Shown here: piece after piece, positions 17,441 through 26,430 of the stretch
Layout: each line of letters starts with the position of its first letter
Position numbering within the stretch: the first letter of the stretch is position 1
Assembly: GCA_021107945.1 (NCBI GenBank)
Contig: JAIORV010000208.1
Location: 1-49,497, forward strand
From: Vulcanimicrobiota bacterium
Lineage (GTDB): Bacteria > Vulcanimicrobiota > JAJTBE01
Length of the DNA: 49,497 bases
Reading direction: 5' to 3'
Notes under the pieces: model-generated
What the model saw: only the letters and a program-made list of their open reading frames with translations
Database searches by the model: none
Told to the model about the DNA's origin: nothing
Program-made: the position numbers and the translations under genes

Positions 17441-18787
17441 ATGGATATGCAATCAGAGGATAAGCAGATTGATATGAAAAGTCTCAAAGGAAAGACAATA
17501 GCGGGGCATTATCGGCTGGATAACTTTCTTGATGAAGGCGCATTCGGCGCGGTCTATAGAGCTTCCCACATTGCTTATGGCGTGGAATTGAGAGAGGTTG
17601 CCGTTAAATTATCGAAACGCCCGCTGAAGGATGACTCTAAGGCGCGTGAAGTATTCAGGGACGCGCCGACTATGGCAAGCATAGCTGAAAGCACTCCGGA
17701 TCTTGAAATGAAAAGCCACTTTGTTACCGTGTATGATGCAGGTCGTTGTCCCGAGGGCGAACCGCTTGCAGGGCATCCTTATATCGTAATGGAGTTTATA
17801 CCCACGGGAAGCCTGAAGCGTTGCATCAAGGCCGGGCGGTTTCCCCTTACCCGGACGATGAGATACTTTGATCAAATATTAAGAGCGGTGGCATTTATGC
17901 ACACAGAAGTGACAGGGGGAAAGCCAAGGGATTGTATCATTCACCGTGATTTGAAGCCGGACAATATCCTGGTCGCCAGGGAAGAAAACTCCCCTGACAT
18001 AGTCAAACTCACAGATTTCGGCATAGCAATCGAGACCGGGACGCTCCTCGGTTGGGTCGAGAGCGGCGGGGACCTGGCATACCTTGCGCCGGAATCATTT
18101 TCCCATAACATCTGCTCGCCTCAGAGCGATGTCTATGCAATGGGACTTATTTTTTATGAAATGTTGACAGGTAGAAATCCCTTTTCAGAAGTGGGAAGTC
18201 ATTTGAAGGGGACGAATGAGGAGAAACGTAAAGAATTGCGTCGTATTCATTTAGAAGCAAGGCGCATGGAGAAGTTCAGACTTCTGGAAGATCACGAGGA
18301 GATTTCCAGACATCCGGAAATCGGGAAAATTATCCGAACCACCCTACAGGTGGATATGATTGCCCGGAAATACAGGAATGCATGTGAATTGTTGGAGGCC
18401 TGGGAAAGAGCCCGGAAAGGCGAAATCAGGATTGACGATGAAAAACCCTGGGAGACTGTCCTCCGCCTCACGGGAGAGGCGGAGCAGTGTCTTGCGTTGG
18501 GAGAATATAAGCAGGCTACCAGACTATTGGAACAAGCAATGGAAATAAACCGGAACAGCACACAGGTTCCAGATCCGATGGTTGTAGGCAAATGCTATCT
18601 CATGACGGTCACCCGTTTACTTGAAATCGGGAAAAATGAGGAAGCGGGTAAGCTTGCCTTCGAGGGATATCACCGACGAAAGTGTCCATCAACATGCAAG
18701 GCGATGGAAGGATTCTACAGGTCGCAGAAATCGAAATTGGCTTCCCGTTTTCAACGGGAAAGCCAGGAATGTGAAGACAGGGAGTAG
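17441..18787 (+). CDS. Hanks-type Ser/Thr protein kinase with C-terminal TPR-like region
   Basis: This is a complete eukaryotic-like kinase domain at ~23-300: glycine loop DEGAFGAVYRA (~31), VAVK with Lys56, HRDLKPDNIL with HRD at 168-170, DFG at 192-194 and APE at 216-218. All the key catalytic residues are present, so it is probably active. Residues ~330-430 contain TPR-like helices (ALGEYKQATRLLEQAMEINR). There is no transmembrane segment, unlike PknB-type receptors, so it should be cytosolic. It lies 40 nt after the AAA+ gene and 6 nt before the next. Likely substrates are neighbouring chaperone or GTPase components; this is inference. The start ATG follows CAGGAGTG. Confidence 0.93.
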   Translation: MDMQSEDKQIDMKSLKGKTIAGHYRLDNFLDEGAFGAVYRASHIAYGVELREVAVKLSKRPLKDDSKAREVFRDAPTMASIAESTPDLEMKSHFVTVYDAGRCPEGEPLAGHPYIVMEFIPTGSLKRCIKAGRFPLTRTMRYFDQILRAVAFMHTEVTGGKPRDCIIHRDLKPDNILVAREENSPDIVKLTDFGIAIETGTLLGWVESGGDLAYLAPESFSHNICSPQSDVYAMGLIFYEMLTGRNPFSEVGSHLKGTNEEKRKELRRIHLEARRMEKFRLLEDHEEISRHPEIGKIIRTTLQVDMIARKYRNACELLEAWERARKGEIRIDDEKPWETVLRLTGEAEQCLALGEYKQATRLLEQAMEINRNSTQVPDPMVVGKCYLMTVTRLLEIGKNEEAGKLAFEGYHRRKCPSTCKAMEGFYRSQKSKLASRFQRESQECEDRE

Positions 18788-18793
18788 TCTATC

Positions 18794-20149
18794 TTGGGAA
18801 TAAGTAAATCAGAATTAATGGAAATGGTTGAGGAAGCACTCATTATCGTACGTGAGGCGATTGAATACTCTCATCCTGCAAATGCCTGGAAACTGCTCCA
18901 GGAATATGATAATGACGGCAACGCCCAAGGGCCGCTACCATATACGGATGAAGCGATTATTGAATTCACAAGGGCATATAATTACTATCCCGGGGATTCG
19001 GGGGTCGTACATCATCTTGCCATAGCACATCACGCCCGTGCCTGGGATTTCGAGATTCAAAGAGATTCACGGGCATCGGAGGAATGGAAAAGAGCGCTGG
19101 GATTCTGGCGAACTTTGGTCAATTCCGGAGAATTCTGGACATGCATGAAAAATAAACTGAGTGCATGCGATCCAGATATAGATCCCTCGATGATTGACCA
19201 AGCACGAATGAATCTACTTGAAAACCTGCTGGATATTCATGTTGATTTTATATGCCATTATTGTGAGTGTGAGGAGCAGGAAAGGGCGGTCGATCACAAG
19301 GAAATAATTATGAGAGCCCGCATACCTCCGGCTGTCAGAAAGAAGCTTATCAAGAGAGTTTTCCAGGTAATGACGGAGCCGGTCCCACAGGCAAAGGCTT
19401 CTCGTGAATACATCTCAGCCCTGACAATTGTGGAGCGATTCCTGGAATTGTTTCCGGACTATCTGTCCGCCCTGAGGATGCACGCCGATATCTGCATTGA
19501 CTGGGTTCGTGAGATGTCATACCAGGATAACTGGGATGATATTTTAAAGCTGGGTGAGCGTGCCTTGCCTTATGTGACAAGCCTGGAAGCACATTCCGAG
19601 CTTGAAGACGATCCCATGGCAAGGTTGGCGCTGGTGGAATTGATAAAAGAGTTTGTTGAACGAAGTCGGGATCGGGGAGCAAGGCATATGTGTATGGGTG
19701 AGTCCGGGGAAATTAGTGTTCCAGAGCGGGATAGAGCGCGCTCGTCGTTTAAATTCGGCATAAAATGGGGGCGAATGGGCTACCGCCATACTTCGTGCGG
19801 GTCGGATCTGCGAAGTTACCTGTCTGATTGTCTTCAGTTTCATATTATGTGTCTTCAACTGGAAGCCCGTGATGTGAATGAAGCAAATAAGGAATTAAGA
19901 TTGATGTTGACAACAATTCAACTGGAAGCCCGTGATGTGAGTGAAGCAAATAAGGAATATAGATTAATGTTGACTACAATTCAGCAACTTCATCAAAGTT
20001 CTTTCGAGGATATCGAGGAAGCGATGGAAGTATCACCTACGGATAATTCATTAAAAGAGACTCACAAGAAAATTCGTAATGACCTGGATGATATTGAATC
20101 CGCTATTACCAATCTGAGCCTGTTTGGTGATCGGGGGTGGATTTCATGA
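18794..20149 (+). CDS. TPR-like helical protein
   Basis: This 451-residue helical protein has no catalytic motif that I recognise. The region VHHLAIAHHARAWDFE...EEWKRALGFWRTLVNSGEFW (~70-115) resembles the TPR-like segments found in bacterial proteins linked to Hsp70 genes. The start is TTG, supported by GGGAG 9 nt upstream, just after the kinase stop; ATG at 18818 is the alternative. A 63-bp tandem duplication near the end repeats 'LEARDVxEANKEx' in frame. The stop overlaps the next gene's start by four bases (ATGA), which implies translational coupling. The likely role is an adaptor in the kinase/chaperone operon. Confidence 0.75.
   Translation: MGISKSELMEMVEEALIIVREAIEYSHPANAWKLLQEYDNDGNAQGPLPYTDEAIIEFTRAYNYYPGDSGVVHHLAIAHHARAWDFEIQRDSRASEEWKRALGFWRTLVNSGEFWTCMKNKLSACDPDIDPSMIDQARMNLLENLLDIHVDFICHYCECEEQERAVDHKEIIMRARIPPAVRKKLIKRVFQVMTEPVPQAKASREYISALTIVERFLELFPDYLSALRMHADICIDWVREMSYQDNWDDILKLGERALPYVTSLEAHSELEDDPMARLALVELIKEFVERSRDRGARHMCMGESGEISVPERDRARSSFKFGIKWGRMGYRHTSCGSDLRSYLSDCLQFHIMCLQLEARDVNEANKELRLMLTTIQLEARDVSEANKEYRLMLTTIQQLHQSSFEDIEEAMEVSPTDNSLKETHKKIRNDLDDIESAITNLSLFGDRGWIS
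19856..19981 (+). repeat. 63-bp in-frame tandem duplication
   Basis: The unit at 19856-19918 is repeated at 19919-19981 with a few changes. Each copy encodes QLEARDVNEANKE... or QLEARDVSEANKE... The duplication adds 21 residues of helix without breaking the frame. Confidence 0.9.
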
Positions 20150-20631
20150 ATATCTGGCGTCGGGGAATACTTATGCGGAATCCCTATATTCGAACCGCAT
20201 TCCGTGTGGCGCGTGTACCCCGGGAGGCCCTGCGACGAACAACAATTATTCAGCTCATCTCCGAGACCCGGCGAATTATCCAGGCCAGTCCGGAAGCTCA
20301 TACCATTATGGGGGAACCGGTAACCGGGGCGGAAAACAATCAGGCGGAAAAAATCCTCCTGGATCCACGAAAGCGCATCCTCGAGGAACTATTGCATCAT
20401 GCCGGGGAGGCGGTTCCCCTGGAACAGGTGCGGAAACTTGCCGGGAGAATCGTAAGTGAGATGACAGTGGAAGAGGCAGAAGAATTGCCGGTCACAAACC
20501 TCAGGGGACTTGAAAGCTGGGCGCGGAAAATAGTGGAGAAGTTCCTGGAAGATAACCCGGGGCCGGATCCCTCGTTTGGATCGCTGGAAACGGGGATTAT
20601 ACCGCCTTTTGGGACAAGGGAGGATGAATAG
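20146..20631 (+). CDS. Small helical protein of unknown function
   Basis: This 161-residue protein has a basic N-terminus (MNIWRRGILMRNPYIRTAFR) followed by helices with acidic and basic patches. No known domain, cysteine cluster or membrane segment is seen. I chose the ATG at 20146 because it overlaps the previous stop as ATGA and follows a GGGGGTGG ribosome-like site; GTG at 20137 is also possible. It is co-transcribed between a TPR-like gene and a GrpE-like gene, so it is probably a subunit or cofactor of the same chaperone complex. Confidence 0.7.
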   Translation: MNIWRRGILMRNPYIRTAFRVARVPREALRRTTIIQLISETRRIIQASPEAHTIMGEPVTGAENNQAEKILLDPRKRILEELLHHAGEAVPLEQVRKLAGRIVSEMTVEEAEELPVTNLRGLESWARKIVEKFLEDNPGPDPSFGSLETGIIPPFGTREDE

Positions 20632-20632
20632 T

Positions 20633-21136
20633 ATGAATTCAGGATTGCAGATAAATAATAAACCCCGGGAAGATGTACCGGACAACCTTGCGGATCTTCC
20701 GCTTGTTACAATCGCCTGGAGAGCGATGAAGCAGGATTACCGTCAGAGACTTGAGGAGCGCAAACATTATCGGGATGAACATGAGCGTTTGCAGGATGTG
20801 CTTGTTGCCCTGGCGGAAGAGATATACAAAGTGCGTCTTTCGTCGGAAATCATATTGCCGGGAGCGGAGCAAACGGGGGGAAGCCTCCTGTTAAAAGAAC
20901 TTACCGCCATTGCCGGTAGAATGGAGGAAGCTCTTACCTCCGCGGGTATCGAGATTATTGCGCCCGCAGGTGCCACATTCACCACGGAATTAATGGAGAT
21001 GTTCGATAATGTCGCTCAGCTTCCAAATCCGGTTTTAACAGTACCTCGTATCGCCCAGATATTATCGCCGGCGATAATCTGCCGGGATGCGGTGTTGAGA
21101 ATGGGAAAAGCGGTAATTGAAGTGCCGACCTCATAA
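20633..21136 (+). CDS. GrpE-like nucleotide exchange factor, copy 1
   Basis: In this 167-residue protein, residues ~30-75 form a charged coiled-coil-like helix (AMKQDYRQRLEERKHYRDEH). The C-terminal part (~110-165, GIEIIAPAGATFTTELMEMF..., then ILSPAIICRDAVLRMGKAVIEV) follows the beta-domain pattern of GrpE (G-V-x-x-I-x-x-x-G-x-x-F-D ... R-x-A-x-V). GrpE proteins speed ADP release from Hsp70, and an Hsp70 gene starts 122 nt downstream. The ATG at 20633 follows GGGAGG at 9 nt. The assignment is by pattern only: the sequence is divergent. Confidence 0.65.
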   Translation: MNSGLQINNKPREDVPDNLADLPLVTIAWRAMKQDYRQRLEERKHYRDEHERLQDVLVALAEEIYKVRLSSEIILPGAEQTGGSLLLKELTAIAGRMEEALTSAGIEIIAPAGATFTTELMEMFDNVAQLPNPVLTVPRIAQILSPAIICRDAVLRMGKAVIEVPTS

Positions 21137-21258
21137 ACAAAAATTATAAACAAGAAATATGCACGAAAAACAACATGAAATTACATCTAAAGATTATGGG
21201 CGATAATGTGTCAGTGAGATAATGAATTTAAAATATAATTTTCAAGGAGGTAAATTTT

Positions 21259-23808
21259 ATGAGTTATATAGTCGGAATTGACCTGGGGACAACTTACAGT
21301 GGGGTGGCGATACCTGAGGAGCGATCCGATGACGGTTTCTTTACTCTCAGGGAGTGTCCCGGTTGTTCAATAATTATGGATAAGCACAAAAATCGGATTA
21401 CCCCTTCAGTTGTTGCGGAAAATAACCGGGGTGAAATTGTGGTTGGTCAGTCCGCAAAGGGGCGTGCCGGTCTGACTCCCGAGCCTATCATGTTTGCAAA
21501 GAGGCATATGGGAAAGGACAAGACATATAAGCTTGCAAAACAGGGGACCCTGAGTCCGGTGGATGTTTCCATGCATATTCTGAAGTATTTAAAAAAGATG
21601 GCTGAGGAGAGGCTGGGAGAGCCTGTGAATGAAGCTGTGATAACGGTTCCTGCCTATTTTCCCCTTAAAGCGAAACAGATGACCGAGGAAGCGGGCAAGA
21701 GAGCAGGTCTGAAAGTGGCGCAGATTGCCCCGGAGCCTGTCGCCGCCGCCCTGATGTATTTTACCGGGGATACCCGGGATCCGCTCCGCATAATGACTTA
21801 TGACCTGGGGGGCGGTACATTCGATGTTGCAATCCTGGAAAAGAAAGGTGGGATTTTAGGAAGCGACTCGATACTTGTTTTTGACGGCGATCCAAACCTC
21901 GGGGGTTACATCTTTGACAAACTCCTTGCTAACTGGATTATAGACAGGCTAAATGAGGGAAACTATGATCTGAAACTGGATCATAATGATCCTAATGACA
22001 AGGCGATTTTCACCAAATTCATGGTTATAGCGGAACGGGTCAAGATCAAACTTTCAGAAAAAGAGGGCTGTTTTATACAGGAATATAACACGGGTATTAC
22101 AGACCACTCCGATGAGCCGATCTCTATTGACCTGGAGATTACCCGTGACGAATTTGAAGAGATGATCAAAGATGAGATCGAATATACCATCAAGATCTGT
22201 CGCCGGGCAATGGAGGAAAAGGCCGATATCCCGATTGATCCCGCAAAAATCGACGAGTTTATAATGGTGGGAGGATCCTCGGAAATTCCGCTGGTGGCGC
22301 GGCGACTGGAGGAAGAATTCGGTAAGAAGCCAAAGCTTATTGAGCCTAACCTCTGTGTGGCGCTGGGAGCCGCCATATTTGCCAGCACCGAGGGGAAAAC
22401 TTATGGTTGCCTGAAGCTTGACCCGGTTCCCGCTGAGACCGAGTTACAACAGATTTCAGTGACCGGGCGGATCGTTCCGGGAAGTGACCTGTCTGAGGTG
22501 GAAGGCTGTAATGTCAAGCTCCGGGCAAAGGACGGCTCATACGGAAAAGCCATAAAGGTCAAAGCAGGCGGTGGATTTGTCTTTCAGAACATCCCCCTGG
22601 CTTTAAAAAGTACAACAGACTTTATCATCTCGGCATCCACCGGGGCAGGCGTGGAAGTTACATCTCACCGGTTTTCCGTTACGCAAACTGATGAGCCGGC
22701 GACTACCGGACTGATTGCAAAGATTCCGAAGTTGCTTTCCAAGCCTATAGGGATAAGGTTCAGAGAAGGATTTTATCTTGTTGCCCCCGCCCGTACCCCC
22801 CTGAGTTTCGAGACGGTTGTTCAAGCTGAAACCGCTGATACAAGCGGCAAGGTTCGGATCTCCATAATTGAAGAGAATTACCCGCTAGGGGAGGTTGTAG
22901 TGGAGAATGTGCCAACCACCCTGCCCGTTGGAAGCAAAGTGGAAATCACTCTGGCAATTCATGAGAACTACAGCATTACAGGAAAAGCATATATACCTTC
23001 ATTAGCTTTGAAATCGGATAATGTGGTGATTAACATTCCCATTCCCCCACAAAAGAGCAGAGAAGAATTACGACGGGATTATGAGATGCTCTTGATGAAG
23101 GCGCAGAACGCCTTACAGGGAGCAAGTACCGTGCGGTTGTTTGATGAAGCCCGGGGTACCAGGTTGAAAGACCGACTGGAAGATTGTAAGAAAATGTTCG
23201 AAGCAAGGGATCCGGATCTCGCCAGGATACAGGACTGCCTTGACGAGATCGAGACACTTATACGGGAAATAACCGCCGGGTGGAAGCCAAATCCGCCCAG
23301 GTCCGTATTTGATCAAAAGGCGCAAGAAGCCCGGGAACTCCTCGCAAGGGCAATAAAACAGAAGCCCAAGATACTTGAGGACGGGTATGACGATCAACTG
23401 GAGGCTATACAAGAAAGGGCGAATAATGCATATAAAGAGCAGAACGCCGCAATGTGGAAAGACTCATTCAAGAAACTGGGAAGGTTATGCGATGAGCTAT
23501 ATGGAATCACCAGGCCTGCGGACGCGGGGCAGGCTCCTCCGGATCCCGCTCAAATCTTGCTCTCCCTTGCAAGAGAGCTTGAAAATTTCAAGAAACAGGT
23601 CAAGAATGATGATAAGGAACGTTATTTCAAATTTGAGCAGGATTTCAAAAATCTGTCCGATGATTTGAAAAAGATTGACCCCAAATCTCCGGATGCGATG
23701 ATTCAAATTCGGGATTGGTATGTAAACAAGTTTGGGAAATTGAAGGAAGAAGTCGAAAAATCCGTTCAAGAGGATAAGGACATAGGTGTTCCCAGGAAGT
23801 CTTCTTAG
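21259..23808 (+). CDS. Hsp70 (DnaK-like) with long C-terminal extension
   Basis: This 849-residue protein is longer than canonical DnaK (about 640). The ATPase domain is at ~1-380: IVGIDLGTTYSGVAIP, DLGGGTFDVAIL at ~182-193 and FIMVGGSSEIPLV at ~334. It carries an unusual insertion near residue 25-45 (FTLRECPGCSIIMDKHKN). Residues ~400-505 hold an extra beta-rich segment with a carboxypeptidase-regulatory-like flavour (VEGCNVKLRAKDGSYGKAIK), then a substrate-binding-like beta region to ~600. A long, charged helical tail runs to the end. The gene has a consensus ribosome site (AAGGAGG) and a 122-bp gap before it. It presumably pairs with the GrpE-like protein at 20633. This is not the housekeeping dnaK context. 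Confidence 0.92.
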   Translation: MSYIVGIDLGTTYSGVAIPEERSDDGFFTLRECPGCSIIMDKHKNRITPSVVAENNRGEIVVGQSAKGRAGLTPEPIMFAKRHMGKDKTYKLAKQGTLSPVDVSMHILKYLKKMAEERLGEPVNEAVITVPAYFPLKAKQMTEEAGKRAGLKVAQIAPEPVAAALMYFTGDTRDPLRIMTYDLGGGTFDVAILEKKGGILGSDSILVFDGDPNLGGYIFDKLLANWIIDRLNEGNYDLKLDHNDPNDKAIFTKFMVIAERVKIKLSEKEGCFIQEYNTGITDHSDEPISIDLEITRDEFEEMIKDEIEYTIKICRRAMEEKADIPIDPAKIDEFIMVGGSSEIPLVARRLEEEFGKKPKLIEPNLCVALGAAIFASTEGKTYGCLKLDPVPAETELQQISVTGRIVPGSDLSEVEGCNVKLRAKDGSYGKAIKVKAGGGFVFQNIPLALKSTTDFIISASTGAGVEVTSHRFSVTQTDEPATTGLIAKIPKLLSKPIGIRFREGFYLVAPARTPLSFETVVQAETADTSGKVRISIIEENYPLGEVVVENVPTTLPVGSKVEITLAIHENYSITGKAYIPSLALKSDNVVINIPIPPQKSREELRRDYEMLLMKAQNALQGASTVRLFDEARGTRLKDRLEDCKKMFEARDPDLARIQDCLDEIETLIREITAGWKPNPPRSVFDQKAQEARELLARAIKQKPKILEDGYDDQLEAIQERANNAYKEQNAAMWKDSFKKLGRLCDELYGITRPADAGQAPPDPAQILLSLARELENFKKQVKNDDKERYFKFEQDFKNLSDDLKKIDPKSPDAMIQIRDWYVNKFGKLKEEVEKSVQEDKDIGVPRKSS

Positions 23809-23840
23809 ACATGATAAATTCAGTCGGGGAAGTGATAAAT

Positions 23841-24296
23841 ATGTATAGCTGTCCGGCTTGCGGCAAGGAAGATGTCACGGGTCAGATCACATGTATCAGG
23901 TGCGGCACTGATCTGTCTCTTTTAAAGACTCTGGATTCCGTTGCCGACGCATGGTTCAACCGTGCGTTGAAGGAGATTGACGACGGCAATTCCGGCAGGG
24001 CGATACAATGGCTCTCTGCCTGTTGCGCCGCCCGTCCCATGGATGCGGAAGCTTTACGAATCAGGGCAAAGGTCTGGGGTATGCTGGGGCATTGGAAAGA
24101 AGCTCGGTACTCCCTGGAGGAAGCGCGGGAAATTGATCCCGATGCCCTGGAATTAAAAGAGATTGAAAGTGCGTTGCAGGTTATGGAAAAGCAACATGAA
24201 GAAAAACTACAGGAAGAAAGGTTAATGGGAAAGGTCTCACTTAAAACGGTACGTCGATCTACACGCAGGAAGAAGAATAAGAAAAAACGGAAGTGA
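23841..24296 (+). CDS. Zinc-ribbon / TPR protein
   Basis: This 151-residue protein starts with a zinc ribbon (MYSCPACGKEDVTGQITCIRCG). A TPR-like helical segment follows (~30-100, including DSVADAWFNRALKEIDDG and GHWKEARYSLEEAREIDP), and the C-terminal tail is highly basic (RRSTRRKKNKKKRK). The ATG at 23841 follows GGGGAAG; 23811 is a longer option. It sits between two Hsp70 genes, so it is likely a cochaperone-type adaptor. The basic tail could contact nucleic acid or acidic lipids. Confidence 0.75.
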   Translation: MYSCPACGKEDVTGQITCIRCGTDLSLLKTLDSVADAWFNRALKEIDDGNSGRAIQWLSACCAARPMDAEALRIRAKVWGMLGHWKEARYSLEEAREIDPDALELKEIESALQVMEKQHEEKLQEERLMGKVSLKTVRRSTRRKKNKKKRK

Positions 24297-24338
24297 CAGT
24301 GCCGATAAGAAATAATTTGATAGAAAGGAGAGACTGTA

Positions 24339-26429
24339 TTGGATAAAATTGTTGTTGGAATAGATCTCGGGACGACATTCTCATCTGTTGCTTATGTGGA
24401 CAAAGAGGGCATGCCGACGGTCATTCCCAATGCCGATAATAAAAACTCCACACCGTCGGTGGTGTTGATTGAGAACGGTCAGATTACCGTCGGCGAGATT
24501 GCCCTCAATCAGTGGGTAACCAATGAAGAGCATGTTGTTCGCTGGATCAAGCGCTCCATGGGATCCCCCGATTACCGGTTTCAGGGCATGTCGGCCGTTG
24601 AGATATCCGCGGAGACGCTGAAGTCTCTGAAGACCGATGCGGAATTGTTTCTGGGTATGCCCCTGGATGAAACTGTAATCACCTGTCCTGCCTATTTTAA
24701 TACTATAGAGATTGAGAATACAAAGATTGCAGGTGAAATGGCGGGCTTCAAGGTGCGGGAGATTGTAAAGGAGCCTACCGCCGCGGCGGTTTATTACGGA
24801 ATCGAGGAAATGAATGACGGCGAAACCATTCTGGTCTGCGACCTGGGGGGAGGTACTTTTGATGCGACAATATTGAAGCTGGAAAATGGTGTATTCAAAC
24901 CCCTTGCATCCATGGGAGATCGTGAGCTTGGCGGTCACGACTGGACAATGAGCCTTGTCGATATGATTGCCGGGCGTTTTTGGGAAAAATTTAACGAGGA
25001 TCCGAGGGATGATCTCGTGGCAGGTCAGATGTTATATGAAGCGTGTGAGAAGGGCAAGCGTGACTTCTCCAAACTTGCATCGGTGATGATTCCCTGTATG
25101 CATGAGGGCAAGATGGAGCAGTTCATGGTCAGCCGGGATGATTTCGAGAAAAACACCGAATGGCGAATCCAGGAATTGGTGATGTGGTCCGAGTTGGCGC
25201 TGGAGAAAGTGGGAATCACCTGGAAGGATATAGACCACATCTTACTTGTCGGCGGATCCAGTCGGCTCAGGAGGATGGCGCTTGCGCTGGAAAAAGTATC
25301 AGGAAAGAAGCCCAGGCCTGGCAGGGAACCTGATTTTATGGTAGTGAAGGGAGCGGCGATTCTCGCCCATGGAAGGGCACGTCCACGCAGACCGAGAGGT
25401 GGATTGGTGGAAGCTCCCGGTGCAGGTATCACGGAAATAATCTATGAGCGGATTATCACACGCAACTTCGGTACCCGGGCTATTGTGTTTGACGAGGACA
25501 AACCCAGGATAACGAATTCATTGATTATTCCCCACGGCACGGAATCGCCGGTTTCCCGATCAAGGGAAGACCTGGAAGTATCATCCGATAGTCAGGAGTT
25601 CTTTGACTTACCTATGGTTGAATTTGAATCCGACGAGGATTATGAGATAATCAATAATTATCGATTCAAATGCCTTCCCGGTGCAAGGCGTGGCGATCAT
25701 GTGAAGGTAACATTCCACTATGATATCAGTGGAATCCTGAGCGCAGACGCAATTGATCTTAATAGTGGGAAGTCCCTAAAAATGGAGCGTCTGCCATATG
25801 AGGAGCCTGACCTGGATAAGATTATCAGTATCAGGGTAAAACCGCGCTGGGTAGTCTTTGCAGTTGATGCATCTTACAGCATGGATGGTAGTAAAATGGA
25901 CAATGCCAAACAGGTTCTGAAGAGCAAGGCGCATGAACTCCTTAATATGGGAGGGGGAAATTACAAGGTCGGCATTGTCAGCTTCGCCTCCGATGCGGAA
26001 ATTGTATGTGATCCCACATCCGATCTTGACCGGATTGAGCAAAGTGTGGATAATATTTACACTTCCGGTTCGACAGCCATGGATGACGGGATCAGCAAGG
26101 CAATGGAAATGGTCTTGTCCTCGCCCGCAGGAATAGACCGGGATATTGTGATGTTGACCGATGGAATGCCCGATTCCGGCCGAAAGCAAAACACGGTGAA
26201 AGTTGCACAGGATGTAAAATCCAGGGGGATTACACTTTCCACCCTGGGAATCGGTAAGGATGATGTGGACCTTGATTTTCTTATGAGTCTGACTGAACTT
26301 TCGCTGGTGATTGATGCAGTGGATGGAATGGGAGATGCCGTGACCACATTACTGACACAGTCGGCAGAGCGCAGGGGCGGATTGATTGAAGCTCCAACCG
26401 GTGGATTATATGAAAAAAGGGGGGTATAG
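24339..26429 (+). CDS. Hsp70-vWA fusion protein
   Basis: This 696-residue protein has a complete Hsp70 ATPase domain at ~1-355 (VVGIDLGTTFSSVAYV, VCDLGGGTFDATIL at 167-180, ILLVGGSSRLRRM at 301-313). A reduced beta-rich substrate-binding-like part covers ~365-490. A von Willebrand A domain covers ~502-675 with an intact MIDAS: DASYS at 510-514, SGST at 576-579 and TDG at 607-609. The usual Hsp70 lid is absent and replaced by vWA. vWA domains bind partners through a metal ion; chaperone-vWA couples such as MoxR-vWA are known in conflict systems. The start is TTG with AAAGGAG at 8-9 nt. The next gene begins one base after its stop. Confidence 0.92.
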   Translation: MDKIVVGIDLGTTFSSVAYVDKEGMPTVIPNADNKNSTPSVVLIENGQITVGEIALNQWVTNEEHVVRWIKRSMGSPDYRFQGMSAVEISAETLKSLKTDAELFLGMPLDETVITCPAYFNTIEIENTKIAGEMAGFKVREIVKEPTAAAVYYGIEEMNDGETILVCDLGGGTFDATILKLENGVFKPLASMGDRELGGHDWTMSLVDMIAGRFWEKFNEDPRDDLVAGQMLYEACEKGKRDFSKLASVMIPCMHEGKMEQFMVSRDDFEKNTEWRIQELVMWSELALEKVGITWKDIDHILLVGGSSRLRRMALALEKVSGKKPRPGREPDFMVVKGAAILAHGRARPRRPRGGLVEAPGAGITEIIYERIITRNFGTRAIVFDEDKPRITNSLIIPHGTESPVSRSREDLEVSSDSQEFFDLPMVEFESDEDYEIINNYRFKCLPGARRGDHVKVTFHYDISGILSADAIDLNSGKSLKMERLPYEEPDLDKIISIRVKPRWVVFAVDASYSMDGSKMDNAKQVLKSKAHELLNMGGGNYKVGIVSFASDAEIVCDPTSDLDRIEQSVDNIYTSGSTAMDDGISKAMEMVLSSPAGIDRDIVMLTDGMPDSGRKQNTVKVAQDVKSRGITLSTLGIGKDDVDLDFLMSLTELSLVIDAVDGMGDAVTTLLTQSAERRGGLIEAPTGGLYEKRGV

Positions 26430-26430
26430 A

